The notes below the pieces were generated by a model. That model ran no database searches, was not told where the DNA came from, and saw only the letters and a list, made by a program, of their open reading frames with translations. A program made the translations under genes and the position numbers. Positions 36,250 through 43,906 of a DNA stretch of 64,000 nt are shown in pieces. Each line of letters begins with the position of its first letter. Position 1 is the stretch's first letter. The stretch is taken from contig NZ_JAESVN010000003.1 in NCBI RefSeq assembly GCF_016765775.1, positions 186,001-250,000 of the forward strand. The letters are read 5' to 3'. The DNA comes from Szabonella alba. GTDB lineage: Bacteria > Pseudomonadota > Alphaproteobacteria > Rhodobacterales > Rhodobacteraceae.

Positions 36250-38104
36250 CATGGGCGCGGGTGCCGGGGATGCGGCAACCCGCATCGGCGCGGCCGTGCT
36301 GGCCGAGGTGCAGGCCGAAGGGGGCGACGACCGCACCGTGGCGCTGTCGTTTTCCTCGGAAGCGCCGGTTCTGCGCGACTACAGCTTTGGCCCCGGCTGG
36401 GAAGTCCTCGGCCACCGGCCCCAAGAGGTGGACCTGTCGCGCATTGCGGCGGGCGCTGTTCCGCTTCTGAAGGACCACCGCCGCGACCTTGATTCCAAGG
36501 TGGGCACCGTTGCCCGCGCATGGATCGAAGGGGCGCGGGGGAAAGCCATTGTCACCTTCGCCGCCACACCCGAGGGCGAGGCCATGCTGGCCCGCGTTCG
36601 CGCGGCCGAGGTGCAAAGCGTGTCTGTCGGATACGCCGCCCATGCCTTTGAGGTGGTGGGCGATCTGGAAGGCGTCCCGGTGGTCCGCGTGACCGGCTGG
36701 GAATTGCTGGAAGTCTCTCTTGTCGCCACCCCTGCCGACCCTTCCGTGGGCATCGGCCGTTCGTTTACCCCCGCTCTGAAAGGATCTTCTATGACCACCC
36801 CGAACCCCGCCGCGCCGGTCAATCCGGCCCCTGTCGCCTCGGCCACGGCCGCGATGGAAGCCACCCGCGCCGAACGCCACCGCGTCCGCGAAATCGAAGC
36901 CACCGCCCGCCAGATGAATATGCCCGGCGACATGCTGGCCGCCGCCATCGAAGACGGCACCACGCTGGCCGATTTCCAGCGCCAAGCCCTTGACTTCATC
37001 GGGTCCGACACGGCCACCGCCACGCGCCAGCGCATGTTTGCCCCGGCGATCCGTCGGGGTGGCGAACGGGAATACAGCCTGACCCGCGCCATTGCGGCCG
37101 AACTGTCGGGCAACTGGTCGGACGCGGGCTTCGAGCGTGAAGTGGCGCAGGAAACCACCCGTGCCGTGGGCAAGTCTGCCTCGGGCTTCTATGTGCCCCC
37201 GGCCGTTCTGGGTCGCGCCGTCATCACCACGGCCACTGCCCCGGCGCTGATCGGCACCGATCACATGGCCTCGGCCTTCATCGACGCACTGCGCCCGGAG
37301 GTGGCCGTGATGGGCCTCGGGGCCACGGTTCTGCCGGGTCTGGTGGAAAACGTGGCAATCCCGCGCATGGTGTCTGGCACGGCCGCCGAATGGATCGGGG
37401 AAGACGCCGCCGCGTCCGAATCCTCGCCCGTCTTCGACAGCGTTCCGCTGACCCTGAAGCAACTGTCGGCCCGCAGTCAGCTTTCGCGGCGGCAACTGAA
37501 GCAGTCCCTGCCGGGGCTGGACGTGCTGTTGCGCAATGACCTGCGCCGGTCCATCGGTATCGAACTGGACCGGGCGGCAATCTCGGGCGCGGGTAGCGCC
37601 ACCGTGCCGCGCGGCATCCTGAATACCGTGGGCATCGGATCGGTGGCAGTCGGTGCAAACGGCGGGGTCCCGCACTTCCCGTTCCTGACCCGCCTCATGG
37701 CCGAGGTGGAAGCCGAGAATGTGGCGGGCACGTCCTATGGCTGGCTGACCAACCATTTCGTGAAGGGCACCCTGCTTTCCACCCAGACGGCGGACGGCGC
37801 GCAACAGATGATCCTTCAGCGCAACGGCACCGACTGGACCATCGCGGGTTACAAGGCGGCCTTCAGCAACCTTGTGCCTGCCACCGGAACCAAGGGCACC
37901 GGCACCGACCTGTCCACCCTGATCTTCGGCAACTGGTCTGACCTGCTGATCGGCCAATGGGGCGGCATCGACATTGTGGTCGATGACGCGACCGAAGCCG
38001 CCAAGGGCAACGTGCGGATCATCGCCCATTCGGAATGGGACATTGCCGTGCGGCACCCGCAGTCCTTCGCAGCCATCACCGATGCCGTGACCGTCGCAGG
38101 CTGA
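36230..38104 (+). CDS. Prohead protease / major capsid protein fusion (HK97-like)
   Basis: A 624-aa fusion. Residues about 35-180 are an HK97 gp4-type serine protease: candidate catalytic His in LLKDHRRDLDSKVGTV (His83) and Ser in VQSVSVGYAAHAF (Ser130 or 132), ending with ELLEVSLVATPADPSVG. After a Pro/Ala-rich linker (about 190-210) a helical delta/scaffold-like region leads into an HK97-fold coat protein (GFYVPPAVLGRAVI onwards; HSEWDIAVRHPQSFAAIT at the end). An internal ATG at 36791, residue 188, has AAAGGA 6 nt upstream and would make the coat part alone. A strong terminator follows. Protease-coat fusions are a known phage arrangement; the lack of portal and terminase around it is unusual. 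Confidence 0.9.
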   Translation: MTARFTDMGAGAGDAATRIGAAVLAEVQAEGGDDRTVALSFSSEAPVLRDYSFGPGWEVLGHRPQEVDLSRIAAGAVPLLKDHRRDLDSKVGTVARAWIEGARGKAIVTFAATPEGEAMLARVRAAEVQSVSVGYAAHAFEVVGDLEGVPVVRVTGWELLEVSLVATPADPSVGIGRSFTPALKGSSMTTPNPAAPVNPAPVASATAAMEATRAERHRVREIEATARQMNMPGDMLAAAIEDGTTLADFQRQALDFIGSDTATATRQRMFAPAIRRGGEREYSLTRAIAAELSGNWSDAGFEREVAQETTRAVGKSASGFYVPPAVLGRAVITTATAPALIGTDHMASAFIDALRPEVAVMGLGATVLPGLVENVAIPRMVSGTAAEWIGEDAAASESSPVFDSVPLTLKQLSARSQLSRRQLKQSLPGLDVLLRNDLRRSIGIELDRAAISGAGSATVPRGILNTVGIGSVAVGANGGVPHFPFLTRLMAEVEAENVAGTSYGWLTNHFVKGTLLSTQTADGAQQMILQRNGTDWTIAGYKAAFSNLVPATGTKGTGTDLSTLIFGNWSDLLIGQWGGIDIVVDDATEAAKGNVRIIAHSEWDIAVRHPQSFAAITDAVTVAG

Positions 38105-38117
38105 TCCTGCGGCACCG

Positions 38118-38144
38118 GCCCGCCCCCCTCGGGGCGGGCTTTCC
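38118..38144 (+). terminator. Terminator after the capsid gene
   Basis: Perfect nine-base-pair stem GCCCGCCCC / GGGGCGGGC around CCTC, followed by TTTCC, 13 nt past the capsid stop. It would reduce transcription into the tail-tube gene. Confidence 0.8.
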
Positions 38145-38166
38145 TCAAAATCGGAAAGGGCCAGAT

Positions 38167-38556
38167 ATGGCAATCATTCACGGGAAGGACGGGGTGGTGA
38201 AGATCGGCACGGCCGATTTTGCCCACGTCCAAAGCTGGAATCTGGACGTGACGGCCGATGTGGCCGAAGCCTACAGCATGGGCGAAGAGTGGAAGGACGC
38301 CGGGGTTGGCGTCAAGGGCTGGTCGGGGTCGCTGGAATGCTACTATGACCCGGCGGACACAACGCAAAGCGGCCTCGATGTGGGCGACGTGGTGGCGCTG
38401 AACCTCTATCCCGGCGGGGATGCGACCGGGGCGCGCTACTTCAGCGGAAACGCGGTGGTGTCTGGGGTGCCCCTGTCGGGGGCCAAGGACGGATGGGTAT
38501 CCGTCACCTTCAACTTCACCGGCAAGGGCGCGCTGGCCTCGGCCACCGCCCTGTGA
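38167..38556 (+). CDS. Phage tail-tube-like protein
   Basis: A 129-aa protein opening with MAIIHGKDGVVKIGT, a beta-rich pattern seen in small tail-tube (major tail) proteins. Typical elements are SWNLDVTADVAEAYSMGEEW, GWSGSLECYYDPADTTQSGL and SVTFNFTGKGALASAT. The ribosome binding site is GAAAGGG. It lies directly after the capsid terminator. No tape measure, tail assembly chaperone or baseplate gene follows, so it cannot build a tail alone. It could act as a tube or decoy subunit with a helper phage, or be a relic. Confidence 0.75.
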   Translation: MAIIHGKDGVVKIGTADFAHVQSWNLDVTADVAEAYSMGEEWKDAGVGVKGWSGSLECYYDPADTTQSGLDVGDVVALNLYPGGDATGARYFSGNAVVSGVPLSGAKDGWVSVTFNFTGKGALASATAL

Positions 38557-38577
38557 CGGCCGCCCCCCGGCCTCTCT

Positions 38578-38618
38578 GCCCCTTTCGTGGATCGGGGCAG
38601 GACGGGGCGAAAGGGGGG
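38578..38618 (+). terminator. Hairpin after the tail-tube gene
   Basis: CCCCTTTCG pairs with CGAAAGGGG across a GC-rich interior (38578-38618), between the plus-strand structural genes and the minus-strand accessory genes that converge on them. It could be a bidirectional terminator. Confidence 0.6.
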
Positions 38619-38629
38619 CGCGGCTGCCT

Positions 38630-38980
38630 TCACATGGGCGCGGGGATAAGCACTTCAGGGCGGCCGCCATGCGGCCGCTTTGTCATTTCTAGCCTCGGCC
38701 GTTCCGGCCGCAGGGCGCGGCTTTCCAAGGCCAGCATGGCGCGGGCTTGGGCAAGCTGGCCGGTGGCCCAGCCGATGCCCTGCCGGGTCACGATATAGCG
38801 CCCCGGTGCCAACGGGTGAATGAAGCCCTGCCGCAGCGCCATGCCCACGGCCATGTCGAGGCCGAATTGGTCAAGCCCGGCCGCATGGGCCAAGGGCACC
38901 TCCGGGGCGTCCTGCACGGCCGCCACCGCGCACAGGAAGTCCAGAAGGTTCCGGTTGCGAAAGCCCCGCCGCTCACGCAT
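38630..38980 (-). CDS. Hypothetical element protein, possible winged-helix
   Basis: A 116-aa protein from MRERRGFRNRNLLDFLCAV. The section AHAAGLDQFGLDMAVGMALR, followed by QGFIHPLAPGRYIVTRQG, has the spacing of a winged-helix domain with a beta wing. It overlaps the upstream gene by 8 nt and is the distal gene of a two-gene minus-strand operon controlled from the repressor region. No named family. Confidence 0.55.
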   Translation of the reverse strand: MRERRGFRNRNLLDFLCAVAAVQDAPEVPLAHAAGLDQFGLDMAVGMALRQGFIHPLAPGRYIVTRQGIGWATGQLAQARAMLALESRALRPERPRLEMTKRPHGGRPEVLIPAPM

Positions 38981-39521
38981 CAAGCCGCCCCGCCTCTTCG
39001 CGCTTCTCTGCCTCGGCCCCATGGCCGGGGATTACGCCGCCCCATGCCGTCAAGCGCCAGATGCGCTCGCGGTGGGTCCGGGCGGCCTGCGCGGGCATCA
39101 CCTCGGCCCGGCCGAGGCGCAACAGGGTAACGGCCGTGCGCAGGCGCGACATGGCCCCGCCGTTGCGGGTGGTGGATGGATCGGCGGCAAGTTGGACGAA
39201 GACCTGTTCCGGGTCTTCGATATTGACCGCGACTGTCAGCATTCCCCGCGCCGCGCATTCCTGAAGCCCAGCCCAGATGCCCGCCGGGGTAAGGTTGTAT
39301 TCTTCCCCGGCCGAGGCAAGGTCTATCCACGCGGAAAGCTGTTGCAAGTCTTCGATACGTTCGCGGGCGCAAAGGCTGTCCATCGCGTCCGAGAAGTCCA
39401 CTGACAGGGCGAATAGCCCGGCGGCCGTGTATTCGTTCAAGCTGATCTGCCTGCCGTCCGAACGGGCAAGGCGGGCCTGCATGGCCGAGTAGGCGCTGCG
39501 GTCAAACTGAAGCATTTCCAT
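38973..39521 (-). CDS. Hypothetical element protein in the repressor-controlled operon
   Basis: A 182-aa soluble protein (MEMLQFDRSAYSAMQARLAR...) starting at 39521 with AAAGGTG 4 nt upstream. The middle is helical (IEDLQQLSAWIDLASAGEEY); the C-terminus is Arg- and Glu-rich. It is divergent from the XRE gene and its promoter would lie over the operator pair at 39605-39661, so it is likely repressed in the integrated state. Function unknown; early or anti-repressor type roles are possible. Confidence 0.6.
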   Translation of the reverse strand: MEMLQFDRSAYSAMQARLARSDGRQISLNEYTAAGLFALSVDFSDAMDSLCARERIEDLQQLSAWIDLASAGEEYNLTPAGIWAGLQECAARGMLTVAVNIEDPEQVFVQLAADPSTTRNGGAMSRLRTAVTLLRLGRAEVMPAQAARTHRERIWRLTAWGGVIPGHGAEAEKREEAGRLDA

Positions 39522-39604
39522 GTGTCACCTTTCTGCGTTGCGCATAGCTTTGCCGGGGCCGAAAAGCAGGGGCTTTCGGTGTTGTTGTGGTTCCCGATTT
39601 GGGC

Positions 39605-39661
39605 TATCAATGTTTTTCGTTGATAGACTCGCGGCCTCTTGCCGTCAATGAAAAACGTTGA
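39605..39661. promoter_or_regulatory. Two operators of the element's XRE repressor
   Basis: Two copies of the 18-base near-palindrome ATCAAYGTTTTTCRTTGA: forward at 39607-39624 within TATCAA-N9-TTGATA, and reverse-complement at 39645-39662. They lie 20 nt apart in the divergent region; the second ends 2 nt before the XRE start codon, as in autorepressed switches. Confidence 0.75.
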
Positions 39662-39663
39662 TT

Positions 39664-39906
39664 ATGACCCCAGCACAATCCCGAGCCGCGCGCGGCCTTC
39701 TTTCGATGACACAAACCGGGCTGGCGAAGGCCGCCGGGCTGGGGCAGTCAACGGTAATTGACTTCGAGAAAGAGCGGCGAACTGTTTCAGATCAAGCGGT
39801 TGCCGCGATCCGCGCGGCGCTGGAAGCCGCTGGGGTGGTGTTTATCCCCGAGAATGGTGGGGGTGCCGGGGTGCGCTTGGCCAAGCCCGGTGGCGCGGGC
39901 GCTTAG
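39664..39906 (+). CDS. XRE-family repressor of the integrated element
   Basis: An 80-aa HTH protein: QSRAARGLLSMTQTGLAKAA then GLGQSTVIDFEKERRTVSDQ, a complete HTH_3 domain, then AVAAIRAALEAAGVVFIPEN, the short extension typical of small Cro/CI-like regulators in alphaproteobacteria. The ATG at 39664 is used; a TTG at 39658 would run into the operator. It is divergent from the two-gene accessory operon and overlapped by its own operators. Confidence 0.88.
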   Translation: MTPAQSRAARGLLSMTQTGLAKAAGLGQSTVIDFEKERRTVSDQAVAAIRAALEAAGVVFIPENGGGAGVRLAKPGGAGA

Positions 39907-40126
39907 CAGGCTTTCCCTAACACTACCCTAACGAAAACCCGCCGCGCGCTGCAAATCTGACCCGATTTCCTTAACCGCACCTTGCCGCCTTGCCTTGCAT
40001 TTTAGGCACATCAAGACGTTTGCAGGCAGGTAAGTGACATGCGGAAGGCGGCACAACGGCAATCGACATTTCTTTTGCACGATGCTGCACTACCCGAGGC
40101 CACCCCTGCGTCGGAGGTGAAAGAAC

Positions 40127-40375
40127 ATGCCTGAATTGATTTCTGCCGAAGACCTTGCGCGCCAGATGCTGTTTTCCGGCGTCAACGGGGCTTTCCGCGA
40201 CTGGTGCGCCCTCATGCGCATTCATCCGGTGCCTGGACGGCGCGGTGTCTATGACCCGGCGCTTGTGCGGCGCAGATTGGATGAAGCGCAAGGGCTGTTG
40301 CAAGGCGAGGGCGCGGCCTCGGCCATGGGCGCGGGTCTGGTTGCCCAGAGAAGGGCGCGCCGTGGTGCAGCGTAA
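40127..40375 (+). CDS. Excisionase-like small DNA-binding protein
   Basis: An 82-aa protein with an N-terminal AlpA/excisionase-like helix-turn-helix (PELISAEDLARQMLFSGVNG; AFRDWCALMRIHPVPGRRGV; YDPALVRRRLDEAQG). GGAGGTGA lies 7 nt before the ATG. It overlaps the integrase start by 14 nt, the usual xis-int coupling. Assignment rests on size, HTH pattern and position. Confidence 0.7.
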   Translation: MPELISAEDLARQMLFSGVNGAFRDWCALMRIHPVPGRRGVYDPALVRRRLDEAQGLLQGEGAASAMGAGLVAQRRARRGAA

Positions 40376-41432
40376 GCGCCAGCGCCTTCCGGCCGAGATT
40401 AACCGGGTCCGGGCCAAGCTGGCGGACGGATCGGTGAAGTATTACTTCTACCTGCGCGGCCGTAAGGATGCGCGGTTCTGGACCGATGCCCACCCCAACC
40501 CGACCGATCCGGCCTTCTTCGCCGCCTATGTCGAAGCCCAGAAGCTGGGCTTGCCAAAGGGCGGCAACCTGACGCCCGCGATGGTGGACGCCTATCTGTC
40601 TTCAGCAGAGTTTAAGAGCAAGCGCCCGAGGACGCAGCTTGACTACCGCACATGGGCGCTGCGCTTCGCTGAAGAGTTCAAGAACGACCCCGCCGCATTG
40701 TTTGAAGAACCGGCTTCGCGGGGCGAGGTGAATGAATGGCGGCAAAAGTGGTCCTATTCGGCCAAGCAATTTGACTATGCCGGAACCGTGGTCACGATCA
40801 TTCTGAATTGGGCGCGGGATGCTGGCAAAATCCGCGAACACCATTGCGACCGACTGCCCAAGGCATACAAGGCCGACCGGGCCGAGGTGGTCTGGACGCA
40901 AGATGACATTGCCGCCTTCACCGCCAAAGCGCCAGCATGGGCGGCGCGCATCCTGTTGACCGCCTGCGAAACCGGCCTTCGCCCCGGCGACCTGATCCGC
41001 CTGTCGCGCAGCCATATCGAAGACACGCCCGCCGGGCGGCGCATTCGGATCAAGACCAACAAGCGAGGGCAGGTGGCCCATATCCCGGTCTTGCCGCGAA
41101 TGGCCGCGGTGATTGACGCAACCCCGAAGGACCAACTGCTGATCCTGTTGAACGTCAACGGCCGCCCGCTGACCGAAAGCCGCGCTTCGCAGGTGGTGCG
41201 GGAATGGCGCGACAAGGCGGGCCTGTCCGAGACGCTGCGCCTTCAGGATGCGCGCGGCACAGCCGCCACGCGCCTGTTGAATGCGGGCCTGACCCTTGCG
41301 CAGATTGCGTCCTTCATGGGCTGGGGGTTGCGCCATGCGCAGAACGTCATTGAACACTACGCGCGCATAGCGCCCGGCGAATCCGACACGGTTCTGGCGG
41401 CCCTGACCGCTGCGAAACGGGGTGGAGCGTGA
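40362..41432 (+). CDS. int: Tyrosine recombinase / integrase of the tRNA-Cys element
   Basis: A 356-aa site-specific recombinase from GTG 40362 (or 40365), overlapping the excisionase gene. The N-terminal core-binding domain lies at about residues 80-165. The catalytic domain shows Arg-I in ACETGLRPGDLIRLSRSHI, Lys in RIKTNKRGQVAHIPVL, the second box RLQDARGTAATRLLNAG, GWGLRHAQNVIEHYARI with the nucleophile Tyr. In the second box the usual HxxR is QDAR: His is replaced by Gln (codon CAG). It ends 74 nt before the tRNA-Cys gene, in the standard arrangement for a tRNA-targeting integrase. Confidence 0.93.
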   Translation: MVQRKRQRLPAEINRVRAKLADGSVKYYFYLRGRKDARFWTDAHPNPTDPAFFAAYVEAQKLGLPKGGNLTPAMVDAYLSSAEFKSKRPRTQLDYRTWALRFAEEFKNDPAALFEEPASRGEVNEWRQKWSYSAKQFDYAGTVVTIILNWARDAGKIREHHCDRLPKAYKADRAEVVWTQDDIAAFTAKAPAWAARILLTACETGLRPGDLIRLSRSHIEDTPAGRRIRIKTNKRGQVAHIPVLPRMAAVIDATPKDQLLILLNVNGRPLTESRASQVVREWRDKAGLSETLRLQDARGTAATRLLNAGLTLAQIASFMGWGLRHAQNVIEHYARIAPGESDTVLAALTAAKRGGA

Positions 41433-41506
41433 ACAGATTTGCAAAACGTCTTGCAAAATGCCCGCCCGAAGGCGTGAAGTTTTCCGGCTAAGTCATTGGA
41501 AAGATT

Positions 41507-41580
41507 TGGAGGCGGGTACCGGAATCGAACCGGTCTTCACGGATTTGCAATCCGCTGCATACCCAGCCTGCCCACCCGCC
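41507..41580 (-). tRNA. tRNA-Cys(GCA), attachment site of the element
   Basis: Seventy-four nucleotides including encoded CCA. Acceptor GGCGGGT pairs with ACCCGCC; the anticodon loop reads TTGCAAA, giving GCA; the T-arm is GGTTCGATTCC. The 3' 47 nt are repeated at 32921-32967. The intact copy is reconstituted at the integrase end. Confidence 0.96.
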
Positions 41581-41654
41581 TTCTGGCTGCATCCATTAGG
41601 TTTTTCCCGGACGGGGGTCAAGCGCTTATCGCGAGCTGCCCGGTCAAGACCCGT

Positions 41655-41870
41655 TCAGGCATCCTGCGGCTGCCCGACGGGTTCGGCGCGTTCTGCCGTC
41701 AGAAAATGCCGCAGCGCCACGGTCAGGCCAAGCCGCCACATCCCACCCGGAATATAGAGCGCGAAGGCCGCGATGATCAAAGGGCTTGGCAGGATGGCTG
41801 CGGTGACGTCCAGAACTCCGCCGGTGGTTCCGGAAAGCGGATCGAAGGCGATCACGACCCATCCTTTCAT
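41655..41870 (-). CDS. Small two-TM membrane protein
   Basis: A 71-aa hydrophobic protein (FDPLSGTTGGVLDVTAAILP; LIIAAFALYIPGGMWRLGL) with a polar C-terminus. An internal GTG at 41855 preceded by AAGGA is an alternative start. It lies between tRNA-Cys and the dehydratase gene. No family recognised; gene status is moderately likely because hydropathy is coherent across the frame. Confidence 0.45.
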   Translation of the reverse strand: MKGWVVIAFDPLSGTTGGVLDVTAAILPSPLIIAAFALYIPGGMWRLGLTVALRHFLTAERAEPVGQPQDA

Positions 41871-42149
41871 CCGCGCGTTGCTGGGCCCGGTGAAACGGCT
41901 TTTTCGGCAGGCTGTGAATTTTTACAAATTGAGGATACAGGCTGATTGTCGCACCGGATAAGCCGAATCCTGCCTGCAGCGGATCGCGACTGATTTTGCG
42001 ACGGGCCGGTGGCCCCGCGTCGGGGCGGGCCGCGTCCCGGACTCGCCGGGGTGATTCCCGCTTCGGTCCCTGCCCCTGATCCGCGCTTACCCTTCCCCCC
42101 GCGGTACGGCGCGCTATAAGGGCGTTGCAACCATGCAGGAGCCGCCGAA

Positions 42150-43127
42150 ATGACCAGTATCGCCATGATCGAAGCCGCAGCAGGCCGCGCGGCTGACCGG
42201 GTGCGGCGGACGCCGCTGCTGTCCTCTCCCTTTCTGGATGACATCGCCGGGCGGCGCCTTTTCGTGAAAGCCGAGGCGCTGCAGCATACCGGATCGTTCA
42301 AGTTCCGCGGCGCGTGGTCGGCGATTTCGGCGCTGTCGCCCGAGATCCGGGCCCGGGGCGTCATCGCCTTTTCTTCGGGCAATCATGCGCAGGGCGTGGC
42401 CCATGCCGCAGCCTTGCACGGCATTTCCTCGGTCATCATCATGCCCGAGGACGCACCGCGCATGAAAATCGACAATACCGCCGCCCTTGGGGCCGAAGTC
42501 GTGCTTTATGACCGTGCCGGGGGTGAGGACCGCGATGCGATCGGCGCGCGCCTTTCGGCGGAACGGGGGCTGACGCTGATCAAGCCGTTCGACAATGCCG
42601 AGGTGATTGCCGGTCAGGGCACGACCGGACTGGAGATCGCCGAACAGGCCACCGCCAAAGGGGTGACACAGGCCGATGTTCTGGTCTGCTGTGGCGGTGG
42701 TGGGCTGACCTCGGGCATCGCGCTGGCGCTGGAGGCGCGCGCCCCCGGTCTGCGTCCCCGCCCCTGTGAGCCGGAAGGGTTTGACGATGTCACCCGCAGC
42801 CTTGCCGCCGGAGCGCGCGCGACCAATCCCAGCCCGACGGGGTCGATCTGCGATGCGATCCTGACGCCTTCACCGGGGGAACTGACCCTGCCGGTGATGC
42901 AGCGGCTTTGCGGCCCCGGACTGGTGGTCAGCGATGACGAGGCGCTGGAGGCGATGGCGCTGGCCTGGTCGCGCCTGAAACTGGTGCTGGAACCGGGGGG
43001 CGCGGTTGCGCTGGCGGCGGCCTTGTTCCGCCATGAGACCATCACGGGCGATGCGGTCATCGCCGTGGCCTCGGGCGGCAATGTCGATGCGTCGGTCTTT
43101 GCCCGCGCGCTTGCGCGTCTGGGCTAA
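42150..43127 (+). CDS. Threonine/serine dehydratase (fold-type II PLP enzyme)
   Basis: A 325-aa PLP enzyme deaminating threonine or serine to the 2-oxo acid, or racemising serine. PLP-Lys is in LQHTGSFKFRGAWSA (about residue 52), the substrate loop is SSGNHAQGVAHAA, the phosphate-binding loop VCCGGGGLTSGIAL. There is no C-terminal ACT regulatory domain, so it is the short catabolic or serine-racemase-like form rather than biosynthetic IlvA. The gene is single, with no clear operon partners. Confidence 0.9.
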   Translation: MTSIAMIEAAAGRAADRVRRTPLLSSPFLDDIAGRRLFVKAEALQHTGSFKFRGAWSAISALSPEIRARGVIAFSSGNHAQGVAHAAALHGISSVIIMPEDAPRMKIDNTAALGAEVVLYDRAGGEDRDAIGARLSAERGLTLIKPFDNAEVIAGQGTTGLEIAEQATAKGVTQADVLVCCGGGGLTSGIALALEARAPGLRPRPCEPEGFDDVTRSLAAGARATNPSPTGSICDAILTPSPGELTLPVMQRLCGPGLVVSDDEALEAMALAWSRLKLVLEPGGAVALAAALFRHETITGDAVIAVASGGNVDASVFARALARLG

Positions 43128-43334
43128 GGCCGGTCCGCGCGCAGGCTTGCACTTGTCGCATCACCGTGTCCGTAGCTGAACCTCCCAAAAGGCCCCGGTC
43201 ATCGGCGATTGCCAGAGATGGCCGCGGGTTTCCCTGACCATCCTGCCGGGCAAAGGCGCGATCCTGCGAATTCCGCAGTTTGCGGGTTTTCCCTCTTGTC
43301 TCCCGCCAACCTCTAGCGATAAGAACGCCGCGTT

Positions 43335-43424
43335 GGACAGTTGGCCGAGTGGTCGAAGGCGCACGCCTGGAAAGTGTGTAGGCGGGGAACCGTCTCGAGG
43401 GTTCGAATCCCTCACTGTCCGCCA
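43335..43424 (+). tRNA. tRNA-Ser(GGA)
   Basis: Ninety nucleotides with encoded CCA and a long variable arm. Acceptor GGACAGT pairs with ACTGTCC; the anticodon loop contains GGA at 43369-43371; the T-arm is GGGTTCGAATCCC. A truncated integrase gene begins 150 nt downstream. Confidence 0.95.
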
Positions 43425-43575
43425 ACCACCATCCCATATGATATTGATTTTACTCATTAAAATCCCCAGATGCTCAGCCTGAACAGCCGCTGTCACGTGA
43501 TTTGATGCACATAATGACACACAGTCCGCCACACTGTGTCCTGATGTAATCGAATGACTGTGGGCAAATATCGCG

Positions 43576-43629
43576 ATGACGATTCAAAAGCGCGGACAGA
43601 CCTTCTATCTCAGAAAACGGGTTGCCGGT
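43576..43629 (+). pseudogene. 5' fragment of a phage tyrosine integrase
   Basis: Encodes only MTIQKRGQTFYLRKRV before losing homology; this is the typical N-terminus of alphaproteobacterial phage integrases, which start with this tract next to a tRNA. The frame continues with unrelated residues to a TGA at 43663. The break marks a deletion junction joining it to the phage fragment that follows. Confidence 0.7.
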
Positions 43630-43631
43630 AG

Positions 43632-43808
43632 TTTGATATCCCGGTGTCGCGGTTCTCGACGCTGAGCCATTCGGAGATCCAGCCGACGCTGGGAATCTGG
43701 CAGAATCAGAAATGGGATATCAACTGGTTGCCGGGCATGGATGCGCCGGGCGATCCGATCACTGTGGGCGACAAGATCCGCGCGCTGGTCGAAGCGAAGA
43801 TGCGATGA
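43632..43808 (+). pseudogene. 3' fragment of a phage protein
   Basis: Open frame without a proper start, reading SRFSTLSHSEIQPTLGIWQN... and ending GDKIRALVEAKMR at 43808. It looks like the C-terminus of a larger phage protein whose 5' part was deleted together with most of the integrase. Its stop overlaps the next small gene (ATGA). A lysis-module or structural origin is likely from the downstream genes, but the parent family is not identified. Confidence 0.55.
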
Positions 43809-43906
43809 TCTCGCTTGTAATAGCATTGGAAGCGATCACCATGCTCGGCGTGATCTACGTCATCTGGGCGCTGTGCATCATCATGTTCAGCCGGGATGGG
43901 CTGTAA
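43805..43906 (+). CDS. Tiny membrane protein of the phage remnant
   Basis: Thirty-three residues (MISLVIALEAITMLGVIYVI...), almost entirely one transmembrane helix. It overlaps the upstream fragment by ATGA and the next gene by TAATG. It is consistent with a small holin- or spanin-associated membrane peptide in a lysis cassette. Confidence 0.5.
   Translation: MISLVIALEAITMLGVIYVIWALCIIMFSRDGL

Larger units (their letters stand above)
32921..41553. mobile_element. 8.6-kb integrative element in tRNA-Cys with capsid genes
   Basis: Bounded by a 47-bp imperfect direct repeat of the tRNA-Cys 3' end. The integrase gene is next to the intact tRNA, with its excisionase-like partner directly upstream. 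The body carries an XRE repressor with operators, two minus-strand accessory genes, a tail-tube-like protein, a prohead protease/major capsid fusion, two unknown plus-strand genes and a minus-strand unknown at the far end. No terminase, portal, tail-tape or primase is visible in either strand, so it is not a complete prophage. A capsid-encoding satellite (compare capsid-forming PICIs and virion-packaged marine elements) or a reduced prophage both fit. Confidence 0.88.

Noticed and set aside
36110-38173. 687-codon minus-strand frame over the capsid gene
   Set aside because: Antisense shadow of the protease/capsid fusion, which has recognisable phage motifs and a ribosome binding site.
32921-41553. 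Complete prophage
   Set aside because: No terminase, portal, tape measure, baseplate or lysis genes are visible on either strand.
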